Part shown: piece after piece, positions 54,133 to 64,000 of the stretch
Layout of the letters: every line of letters starts with the position of its first letter
Numbering within the stretch: position 1 is the first letter of the stretch
Source: Bombardia bombarda
Lineage: Eukaryota; Ascomycota; Sordariomycetes; Sordariales; Lasiosphaeriaceae
Length of the DNA stretch: 64,000 bases
Direction of reading: 5' to 3'
NCBI GenBank assembly: GCA_030512295.1
Contig: JAULSR010000002.1
Location: forward strand, 4,650,001-4,714,000
Position numbers and translations under genes: made by a program
The notes under the pieces: model-generated
Told to the model about the DNA's origin: nothing
The model's input: only the letters and a program-made list of their open reading frames with translations
Databases searched by the model: none

Positions 54133-55615
54133 TCACTTCCGCTCATGCACCAACCTCCCCTTAACCCACACCTTCTTGGTATTCCGATCATCCCCATTAT
54201 ACACCCACTTGGCCACCATATCCCCCCAGCTCTCCCACCCAAACACATCTACATTCCCATCCTCCTCGCCATCCTCCTCGCCCCGAATCCCCCCTCATCG
54301 CCCACCATCCCCAGCCCAACCAGCTGCGCGTCCCACTCCATGCCCACCTCAAACCCACCAACCCTCCCCTCCAGCCCCACCACCTCAGCACCCCCTTTCG
54401 TCGCGAGATACAACACCTCCTCGACGCTCAGCTTCGCCTTCTCATCCCCACCCATGGCGACATGCCTGCTCACCAGCGCCGCCAGCCGCGCCGCCTCCAG
54501 CACGCTGGGACTATACCCGCCGCTCATGTCGGTGCCCAGGCCACACACGATCCCCTTCCCGAGCAGCCAGCGGACGCGCGCGGCGCCGCTCGTGATGGCG
54601 CTGTTGCTGCACGGACAATGACTGACCTTTGCGCCGCGCGTCTTGATCAGATCCGCCTCGGCCTCGCTCAGGTGCACGGCGTGCGCCAGTATGGTGCGGT
54701 CCGTCAAGAGCCCAAATGCATCGTAGACGGCCGCGTAGCTGTCGTCGGCGGCGCCCGTGCTCTCCATGGGGAACAGCTCGCGGACGAGCGCGATTTCGCC
54801 CGCGTTCTCGCTGATGTGGGTCTGCACCGACAGGTGGGGCATCTCCTTTGCGAGGTCGCCGAGGGCGCGCATGAGGGGCGCGGAGCAGCTGGGCGCGAAG
54901 CGCGGCGTGATGACGGGGCGGACGAGGCGCATGCCCGGGTCGGCTTTCTCGATGTGCGCGATGGAGGCGCGCGTGGCGGCGAGCGAGGCCGCGGGCGAGT
55001 CGTCGCGGTAGTAGGCGGGCGAGAGCTGGTCCATGCAGACGCGGCCGACGAGGGCGCGCTGGCCGGCCGCGAGGCAGAGGTCCGCGAGCAGGTTGGTCGA
55101 CGGCACGTCGACGGTGGCGTAGTAGGCCGCGCAGGTGGTGCCGTGGGAGAGCGTCTTGCGGATCACGCGGCTGTAGACTTTGCGGGCCTTGAGGGGGTCC
55201 GCGAGGGAGGCCTCGAGTGGGAAGGTGTATGTGTTGAGCCAGTCGAGGAGGGTGGATTTACCAAAGATGCCGACGTTGGGGTATTGCGAGGCGTGGAGGT
55301 GCGTGTCTGGGGGTTGGTTAGAATCGTACCCGGACGGAACATCAAAATTGAATTGGCGTACTCACCGATAAACCCAGGAAAGAAAAACTGCCCATCCTTC
55401 GTCACCGACACCACCACCTCATCGGCACTCCATCCCAGCCCGGGAAACACCGTCTCAATCGCCGTCTGCTCGTCGCAGTCCCGCTCGACCGCCACGATCT
55501 TGCCCTCCTTATCGACGCATATCGCCGCTCCGTGTAGATACTCGAGCTCGTCGAGGTTCTTGCTGTAAATGAAGGAGCCCACAAAGAGCTGGTTTTGATT
55601 TTGATGTGTCGTCAT
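54133..55615 (-). CDS. Guanine deaminase-type amidohydrolase, with a 1-nt frame break near the C-terminus
   Basis: Exon 1 55615-55366 and exon 2 55306-54133; the 59-nt intron gtgagtac...cccccag joins FFFPGFI to DTHLHASQYPN. Seen: metal ligands THLH (about 85-88), PVITPRFAPSCS, THISEN, HAVHLSEAE, HCPCSNSAI and GLGTDMSGGYSPSVLEA, the full guanine deaminase/AtzA-type amidohydrolase series. Known role: hydrolysis of guanine to xanthine and ammonia in cytosolic purine salvage. The summed exons are 1424 nt, one short of a multiple of three. At the C6 run 54289-54294 the frame breaks; with one more G on the coding strand it continues EEDGEEDGNVDVFGWESWGD to KGRLVHERK, stop at 54133. Expected length is 474 aa. 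As written, translation would stop at 54249. A homopolymer assembly error is the likelier explanation. Confidence 0.86.
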
Positions 55616-56908
55616 TTTGCCCTGCCCTGTCTGTCGTCTGTCGTTTGATATGAATCTGCGCCCTCGGTTGCGTTGCATGTACCTATTTGTATATGTACAT
55701 GTATGATGTGACCATGTATGATGTGACCATGTGTATGGGTTGAAGCGGCTTATGCGTTGGTGATTGGCGGTACCGTCTGGGCGGGAATTGGGAAAGCCTA
55801 AAATCGTCAATGGCGAGATCCGAAAACTCAACCGAATACAGTCGTCGGAATCGAAAAGGGGAAACAAGAATTATGGTGTCCAAAATATGATCGAACCACC
55901 TCCGAATGTACGATGGAATAAAATGTGCCCAAAAATCGCCGCGTTTCGAGAAATTCCAATCGCTATTCGACAAGATATTCTATGTGGTACTTCGCTTGTC
56001 GGTCGGTTATGTTGCTTGGTCCAAAAGTGAAGGCGAGCACGCACGCACGGTGTGTGATCAGTGGTTAATCATACACCCCAGATAGACAGGTATTGTTTCA
56101 GATGCAGTGACAGCCAGAAAGTCGGTAATCTGCAGCAAAGACGAAAGAAAAGGCAAAGAAAGGAGAGATCACAAACGACGCGGGATTCTTAATTGCTTTA
56201 TCAATAAAGGGACAGTGCGAGGGGTAGATTACCGTAGGTGGTGTAAAACTACCTCTCAAGGTACTTATCTGCCCTATCTATCCTCTGCTGTCAAGCCCGC
56301 CTGCCCGCCTCCGACCTTCCGCACACGACTCTTGCGCGTGGCGCCGAGTGGAGCCAAGCGCGGCCAGCGCCGGTACCCGCCGGCGGCATCTGCCCGCCCC
56401 GATTGACTGCCATTTGCCAAAGCTACCAGCCAATCACAAGCCTTTTACGAGTGGGGGTATTGGTGGCAGCTGGCAAGTGGCAACACTGTGTAGCACAGAT
56501 CATGGCTCTCTCCGAGTTCCGTTTGTGACACGCGCCCCTTGGTGGTGTCGCCAACTATCTCGGGGATTACTACCTGACCTGCTATTTCCAATATCAACAA
56601 CACCCACCAAGTACCTCAGAGTATCCCAGTAACCTTAATAGCCACTTGAACAGAAAACCCCATATTAATAAGTCTACCAAGACCAGAATCTAGTAGTATC
56701 TAGTAGTATCCCTATCCCCGGCTACGCACTCTAAATGACCTCCATCCTTTCCATAATTTCTACGCACACTACTTCCTCCGACCAGGAAGTGTCGCATCTC
56801 TCTAAATGTTGATATACATGCAACACAAAAAACAAACAGCCCCCTAATAGCACAAACACACCAACACCCCATATGGCCACACTACCCCTCTCCTACCTTT
56901 TGTCACAT
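55616..56908. other. Intergenic region between FAS alpha and guanine deaminase
   Basis: About 1.3 kb holding the deaminase promoter and the FAS 3' UTR. An 18-bp direct repeat (accatgtatgatgtgacc-like, near 55697-55732) lies in the probable deaminase leader. A duplicated tagtagtatc occurs at about 56691-56710. No gene seen. Confidence 0.45.
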
Positions 56909-59900
56909 TTACAACTGTGCCGTAGCAATCGCCGTAGCAATCGCCGCAGCGTGGTTGTCCGTATAGGAGATCGAAACCGTCACACTCTTGACTCCCGCCT
57001 TCTCAGCGGCTGCCAGGGCACTTCCGTGAAGCTATGCATACCAGTCAGCATCATATCATACAGCTGACGTCGATCTCGAGAGGAAGAAAACTGACCTTAA
57101 CTGTGGGGGCCCCGGACCTGTCTGACAGGATCTCAATATCCTTGACCGATGCACCAGCTCCCTTGCCCGCAATACCCAGAGACTTGAAGACAGCTTCCTT
57201 CGCGCTCCAGCGGCCCGCAAAGGCCTTTTGGGGCGACCGACCCGTGGTCGACGCGAGGCAGTACTTCAGCTCAGCCTCGGTGAAGTTGCGCTCCAAGAAG
57301 CTATCGTTGTCCGTGTTGATGGACGAGATATCTTCAATGTCGAAGCCGACGCGCGTGTTCATGTTTTCTAATCTGCGCGCTTCCCGGTCAACGACTGACG
57401 CCAGCGTATCCTTGTTCTGCGCAGCCGACGCCACCTTCTCCGACAACTGCATAAAGTTGCTGGGGAACTTAAGCTCTCCTGTCTTCTTGTCCTCCACCAC
57501 ACGAGCATCGGGGTTCAGGAGGACAGAGCTGAGCTGCTCGTCACTGTACGGTGCGTGGTCCTTGGCGACGAACAGCGTGTTGTTAATCAGTCCGTTGTGG
57601 AAATACCTGTAGGCCTTCTTCTGGCGAGCCTCGAGCTTGACGCGGTACGCGTTGAATGTCTGCTCGTCAAGGGCGGCGTAGAGGTACTTGGGATGCACAC
57701 CAATAGCCTGGGCACCCTTCTGACCGAAGCCGAAAGATGTTACCGAGAAGGCCTTAACCCCATCGGTCTGGATGCTCTTGCTGGGGTAGACAATGTAGTC
57801 GAACTGCTCCATGATCTGGTCCACGTTATCGGCATTGCGGTTGCCGGGCACGAGACCAGTGTTGAGCACCTGCAAGCAGCCGTTCATCATCCACGCACCA
57901 GCAGCACCCTTGGGGTGACCGGTGAGGTACTTCTGGAAGATACCCAGCACGGCATTGCCCTTCTTGCGACCGAGATGGGCGAGCTGCTGGCAAATGACGG
58001 ATGACTCGTTCTTATCGTTTGCCTTGGTGGATGTTCCATGGAAGGAGGCAATGGTGAGGTCGTCGATGGTGAGGCCCCAAGTGGCCAGGGCGCCACGCAG
58101 GGGAGCAATGCTAGGATCGCTCTTCCAGAAGTTGTTGCCGAAGCTGCGGAGGACTTCCTTGGTCTGTCTCTCAGCCTCCTTGTCAACGTGTCTGGCACGA
58201 TCGACAATGTACTCATCGGTCTCCTTCTGGCTGCGGCCCTCAGCCTTGAGAGCAGCAGCCTCGTCGGCAAGGTACTGGAGCTCAGACTCCTTGTCGTCAA
58301 CAATCTGCTTAGTACGGCGCTCAATCTGACGTCTTCTATAGTTGATGTCAAGCAGAGGCGACGGGAACTTGCCGGCGTGTTCACGAGCAGTGGTAAGCAC
58401 ACCCTGGCCGGGCGCAGGGACCGATCGGCCAATCTTGTCCGAAGCAGTCGTGGTCAGGGCGAGAACACCGTAGATAGGGACGCCCATGTCAAGGGCAAGC
58501 TTAGCCGTCATGATGATTTGCACACCGGAACCCTGAGACTCCATGAATCCATTTCTGGTGGTAGTAGTGGGTCGAGACATCTCCTTGGGAGTGCGGCCGT
58601 GGGCAAACTCATCAACCGAGTTGCTGGTTGCCTTCATATTGGCAAACTCATACGAGCCCTCCTCACCAAAGTCATCGAATCCACCAACGAAGCAAATACG
58701 AGCCTTGCCCTCCATAATAGTCTCGTAACCAATATCCACAGACTCGACGGCCGTAGCGCAGGCACCGACGGGGGTCTTGATCGGACCAGAGGAGGAGATG
58801 AGAAGCATGTTGACCCAGGCAGCCATCGTGTTGATGAATGACTCTTGGAGAATGTCGTTCTGAAGAGGCTTATCCAGGAATCTGTCACGATGCATACCAC
58901 GAAGAGCAGCCGCACCACCCATGCCAGAGCCCACGCAGTTACCCACCTCAGAGACGTGGACATACTTATAGAACTCGTACGGGTCAGTGATACCCGCAGA
59001 AAGGAGAGCCTCAACAGTGGCGACGAGAACAAACAGAGCCACGGGGTCAACTTGGGAGATGATGTCGTCGGGGATACCGTAACGCTTGGCATCCCAGCCA
59101 GTCGGGATCTGGCCGGCAACAAGTCTGTCGAATCTCAATGACTTGGGAATCCAGAGAGATGCGCCACGCTTCATGCGCACGGTATACTGTCCAGTCTCGG
59201 GGATCTCAAAGATCTCGACCTTGTCACCGTGCTCACGCTTGAACTCCTCAGCGGTGTCCTTAGATGCCTCAAAGGGATCAAGGTCCTCCTCAATGACAAC
59301 CTCATGAAGCAGCTGCTTCCTGTTCGGGTCATATCCTTCGAACAGCTCAGGCTCGATAAGGCGGATTCCAGAGTGCTCCAGAACGTACTTCTCATACTTG
59401 GACTTGACATCCTTGTCGTCCACGGGCTCGCCAGTCTTGGCATCAACCCAGCCAGAGTACGGCTTACCCTTGATAGGTCCGTTATGGTTCTTGATGAGAC
59501 CCATGATCCAGGCCATTTCAATGCAGCCCTCCAGGGAGAACTCGCCATGAGCCTCCATCTCCCAGCGGGTACGCGAGTTACCCCACGGTCCGACCTCGGC
59601 AAAACCAGTGACGACAATCACCTTCTCAAGATCAACCATGCCCTTCAGGCTCTCATTGAGAGGAGCGATCTCAGACTTCCAGTCGGGAAGGGTGGGGAAG
59701 TCGAACTTGATGTTCGCGCGCGGCTCGATGACCTTCTTCTTATAAAGAGTCTCTGAATCTTCGCCATTGACGATCTTGTTCTCTGCGGATGTCTCCTTGG
59801 TGACAGCTCTGCGAATCTCGCTAGTCTCCATGATCGTCTTGCGCTGGTTGGTCATGGTCTCGTTCAAGTTGGTGATGAACTGGAGACCACCGTTCAAGTC

Positions 59901-62629
59901 GGCAAAGACGGGCTCATTCTGGCACAAGTCGACAATGGTTGGCGACATCAGACCAAGAAGGTTAAAGGCCATCTCCTGCTGAGAGAAGGTGCGAACGCCA
60001 AAGTTCTCGACACCCTCAGCCACGATGTTGTTGCCAGACATGAGGCCAGTGCCACGAGTCCAGCCAATGATGGCGCCGCAGATGGTAAGATAGTTGCCCC
60101 AGTCCTCGGCTTCCCAACGGTTGAAAAGCGTCTCCAGGCCAAGCTTGGACTCCGAGTACAAACCATCACTGCCAAAGGTTCCGTGGTTGGGTGACAGGGG
60201 AAGAATGACTTGAGCAGGACGCGTCTCAAAGCCGCGGGCGGCCTTCTGGGACTTGACGTTGCCAAGGAGACGAATCAGGTTGGTCAACATGATACGATGG
60301 GCCAGCTCAGACTTGGAGTCAATGCCATCAATCTGGCGGCCTTGTTCAGAGATAGCAGCGAAAGGGACGATGAAGTCCAGATCCCAGCCGAGGCCATCCT
60401 TGGTGTCGTAAATGTATTCGACGAGGGCGTTGACATCTTGCACACTACCCTGGTTGAAAGGAACGACTACAAGCTGAGAACCACGCGCACCAAATCTGGC
60501 ATACATGGACTGGTAGTATTCTGTTACTTCACGCGAGAAACGACTGGTAGTGACAACCACGTGAGCGCCACCACTGATAAGTCCCTGAAGAACCTCGGCA
60601 CCGATGGATCCTGCACCGGCTCCAGTCATCAGCACATACTTGTCTGCGAAAGTAACGCCGTCCTTGGCTGCCTCCTCCAAGCAGTCCAGATAATGGCCAG
60701 TGAGCTTCTTGCTGTAGTCCCATCCGTGCTGTGTCTTTTTCCGAAGATGAAGGAAAGGAATTGTCTCGGTCTTGCCCTTGGGCTTTGAGACCTTCTTCGC
60801 AGCACCATTAGGCTTGCCGTTCTCCTTAGGAATAATCTGACTTTCGTTCATGGCCATAGCCCTGAGAATATCGCTATACAGGGTCTTGATTTCGAGCTGA
60901 GAATTTTTGGAGAGCTTGTGCTGCTGCTTAATCAGCTTGTAGATCTTGGACAGATCATTCTGGACCTTGGTGCGATTGCCGTATTCTGAGATCTTGCCTC
61001 CCTCAGCCATTTGCTGGACGTAATGCTCCAACTTGCGACAGCTCGCACGAGGAATCTCCTCGTACTTCAGGTTACCACGGGCATCGATTGTGGTACGGGG
61101 ACCGGTGGGAATGGCGACATCCTTAAACACAGGGTTGGCAGTGAGAACATCCTTGCAGTTCTCAATCAGCTGCGCGCCTAGCTCCTTCGCAAGCTTGTAT
61201 GTCTCTCCCTTCTCAGTCGGGCAGTTATCGATGTGATACTGCATGAAATCGAGAAGTGTAGGGTTGGATCGGTTCATGATGCGGATGCACTGGCTGACAA
61301 TCTCACGATCGACGGCCTGGAGTCTTCCGAAAATGATGTCGTAGAACATGCTCAGGGCATCTTGGCGGGCCCAGTTCCAGGAAGAATCGTAGACACGAGC
61401 CTTGAGGGAGCTGAAAACCGGTTCGATACCAGCAGCGTAAAAGTCTCCATGCTCAGTCATCCACAAATCAAGCTGCGACTGCAGAACCTTAGTAGACTCC
61501 TGGGAGGCCTGGAATGACTTGTCTCCAGCACGGATATCAATCTTGAGATATCTTGCCAGGAGCTCGAGCTGCTGCTTGAAGAGGGCACGCTGATCGCTGG
61601 TCAATGCCTCGATTGCGGCAGGATCCATCATCATGCCACCTCCAGCACCTCCGGCCGGACCAGCAGCAGCAGCAGTGACCAAGCTGATACCAGCGTTTGC
61701 GGCGTATTTCTGCGAAACATCGTCCAGGAAGGCCTTAGCGTCAGCTTCGGCCCCGAGACGAGCTGGGGGCTCCATAGTAATAGCAAGCAGGAGCGCGCCA
61801 TCCTGACGACCGGAAGCCAGCCCCCAGCGTGTTTCTAGGTATTTCCGGGCGCTTGTAATGTTGAAGCCACCAGGCATCTTTGATGAGATTAGGCGGGCGA
61901 TCAGACCCTGTGTTGTCTTGCCAAGGTTGCCGTCAAATGTCTGCTGCATAGCGGCACCCAACTCATCCAGTGGCGTATCTTCGGGCTTCTCTGGTGTTGA
62001 CCCGAACTCCTTGCCTAGATCACCAAGAATTTCGTTCTGAAGTGTGGATTTACCTGGAAAATGTACTCGTCAGCTTTGGATATCATTATAAAAACCTCAA
62101 TAGAATTAGTCTTACCGCCGACCAAGTCCTTAATTGCCTTGCCCAGAGGGATCTCCAGCAAGGGCTTCTTCAGCTTTTGTGCAATAAGAGATCTGACGAT
62201 ATCTACAGCCTGAACCTGAGCATCGGGAACCTGTACGGCAGGACCGGCGCTCGGGGCAGCAGCAGCAGCAGCCGGAGCAGCAGCCGCCGCTGCGGGAGCA
62301 CTTGACGAGCTGGATGCTGGTGCGGCGGGCTCTGGCTCATCCTCCACTGGGTCAACATCGTAGTATATTTCCTTCGCGTCTTTGTTGTAGCAGAGAATTT
62401 GTCTCTGGATTGACTTGGCGGCGTCGAATGCCTCGTACTTGGCGGCAAGAGTTCTCTTGGCCATCACCCCAAGGGTGTCTGCGGGGCCGATTTCGACGAT
62501 CCGCTCAGCCGTCTTCTCGGCGAGGAAGACATCTTGAGTTTCAATCCATCTCACGGGGGAGGCGAACTGGTATGCAAGAAGCTCAACAAGGAGCGTGTGG
62601 GCAAGCTCCTGCTCGATTTCGGGACGCAT
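56909..62629 (-). CDS. fas2: Fungal type-I fatty acid synthase, alpha subunit
   Basis: Exons 62629-62116, 62053-57096 and 57031-56909 total 5595 nt (1864 aa, the normal alpha-subunit size). Introns 62115-62054 and 57095-57032 are GT-AG. Seen in order: the N-terminal MPT tail (MRPEIEQELAHTLLVELLAY); an Ala/Pro/Ser linker; the acyl carrier domain with GGKSTLQNEILGDLG, whose Ser (residue 174) carries phosphopantetheine and sits just after intron 1; the ketoreductase TGAGAGSIGAEV (about 648) with YSESK (about 804); the ketosynthase with catalytic Cys 1270 in PVGACATAVES and His 1510 (FHGTSTKANDK) and 1551 (TGHPKGAAGAW); and the phosphopantetheinyl transferase domain VGFDIEDI (about 1740) with WSAKEAVFKSLG. 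It forms the cytosolic alpha6beta6 FAS with the beta subunit, which is not in this window. Complete and apparently functional. Confidence 0.97.
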
Positions 62630-64000
62630 CTTGACTGAGGCTGTCCAGAAGTCCGACCTTTGGTCTGCGGGCGAAGGTACCTGGCGAACAGGCGATTAAG
62701 ATAGGTAAGAAAGGGAGGTTTCGGTATATCAGAGTCAGTAGGGCGTTGTCATGCGTTCTCGTACTGCGTCCAGAGCCGAACAAGGTTTGTTTGCACGCGT
62801 CAATGGCTGTAAGAGCAAGACAAATAAGGTTGGCGGGTCGGGTATTAAGGGAGTGTGTCGAGATGTGTATGACAGCAGCAGGAGCAGCAGCAGCAGCAGC
62901 AAGAGCAGCAGGCAAAGAGTAAGGGAGAGCAGAAAGAAGTCGCGACAGGAGAGAGCGGTGCTCGAGGCAGGGACAGGGCAAATCAGATACTACAGCTGCA
63001 GTATCGTCAACCCAGGAGAAGATAGGTATGATAGCAGTTGAGGAGACAGGAGAGTCGCGAGGGTCCCGATCAATGATCAGTAATTAGTCGCGGGTCGGGA
63101 ATCGGGATGTCGGGGGCCAACACGCAAAAAAATTGATCCATAGCTGCTGCTATCGCCTCGCAAATGTTGAATGCCACTGGGGCTCGGGGCCCCTGTCATG
63201 CCAATCGCGCCCCAATGCTGGAGCTGCAGCCTGCACGCCCGCTCCTCAACCAAAACCAGCGCGCTAGCTGGTTTCAGTCTAGTGACCCTACCCCACGCCA
63301 TGGAGTGGTCTCCACCAGCTAAATGGGTTCAGGCCAGGAAGTCTTTGGATCGCGCTAGCGACACGTATCGATACATCGTCTGATACTGAGCCGACAACCC
63401 AGAATCTCAAATCTGTTCGCCCCAAGCCTAGGCCCAGCCGTGCCAAACATGTACGGAATGGCTAATAAACCTTCCAATGCAGCTGCAGTGGTGCTCGATA
63501 TGCAGGTTCTGCGCCGGGCAAACAAAGGGAAGCCGCCGATAAGGTTCCTTCATGGCGTCATCCGTCTTATCGGATGACCCGTATGTCCTGTTATCCTTAA
63601 CAATTACCTTCGTAGCTACTTGGAGCTATAGTAGTCGCCGCTGGTGTCAAATCCTGTGTCGGTAGCTTCACCCAGCAATGCCACCTGCCCCTGTCATATG
63701 CGTCTCTGCCAGAGGAAGACGAGAAATCTTCACAAGGAATTCGCAATGAATATTCCGAGAAACAGCTCGGTTATATCTGCACGATCCAGCCTCCAGTCAA
63801 GCCAGTAATCCTCACGATGCCGGCTGTTCCTTTCACTTGTTCGCCACCTACCTTTCCACGCCGCTAAGGTATCCACGCAGGGATACCACCACATTATGGC
63901 CGGAACAAGCACGCCGCAAGGCATCCCTTACATGTGTGTGTTACATCTGATGCAGAGGGGCAATATTGTGAATTCTAGATGTTTAATAGCAATTATGTTA
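62630..64000. other. FAS alpha upstream region
   Basis: Promoter and leader of the minus-strand FAS gene. A cag/agc triplet-rich stretch lies at about 62873-62915. The far end (63.4-64 kb) shows no supportable gene; ORFs are under 100 codons. Confidence 0.45.

Noticed and set aside
62873..62915. CAG-rich stretch upstream of FAS alpha as a coding polyglutamine
   Set aside because: Lies in the promoter or leader, outside any supportable ORF; simple sequence only.

Overview
This window looks like genomic DNA of a filamentous ascomycete (Pezizomycotina, most likely a Sordariomycete). The genes are eukaryotic, with few short introns (about 58-150 nt), GT-AG or GC-AG borders and CTAAC/CTGAC branch sites. 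There is a split fungal type-I fatty acid synthase alpha subunit, a DUF1772 protein, a PQQ-repeat secreted protein and a Fot1/Pot2-type pogo transposon. No bacterial signature, CRISPR array, rRNA or credible tRNA was seen.

Layout. 0-11.6 kb is conserved housekeeping: a DBP4/HCA4-type DEAD-box rRNA-processing helicase (+), convergent with a SUN-domain nuclear envelope protein (-); then a UDP-glucose 4-epimerase (+, four exons), convergent with a zeta-crystallin-type quinone oxidoreductase (-, with a one-base frame break). 14-19.5 kb is a single-exon 1853-residue ankyrin-type protein with a coiled-coil tail. 19.5-41.6 kb is the accessory part. It holds a 22-G run, a minisatellite, a SNF2/RAD16-like RING helicase whose reading frame is broken at several points (one break caused by a 19-bp tandem expansion), a two-exon orphan protein, a secreted PQQ-propeller protein, a Fot1-like transposon with perfect 42-bp terminal repeats but an inactivated transposase, a 63-bp inverted repeat pair outside that transposon, a bHLH regulator, a DUF1772 membrane protein and a truncated dynamin-like relic. 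42.1-50 kb holds the alternative clamp-loader subunit Ctf18 (-) and a divergent bZIP-like, Q-rich regulator (+) preceded by two minimal uORFs. 52.3-55.6 kb holds a four-TM protein and a guanine-deaminase-type amidohydrolase (-, with a frame break in a homopolymer). 56.9-62.6 kb is the complete FAS alpha subunit (-, 1864 aa).

How the genes relate. No metabolic cluster is evident. Neighbours are functionally unrelated conserved genes (ribosome biogenesis, nuclear envelope, galactose metabolism, replication fork, purine salvage, fatty acid synthesis) around a repeat- and relic-rich middle. The most notable signals are the decayed SNF2 locus, an unusual number of GC-AG introns (four among about twenty inferred), transposase mutations in RIP-compatible context, and a roughly 95-residue higher-order repeat in the giant ankyrin protein. 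Two otherwise intact genes each lack exactly one base within or beside a homopolymer. Assembly indels must therefore be considered before any frame break here is called biological.
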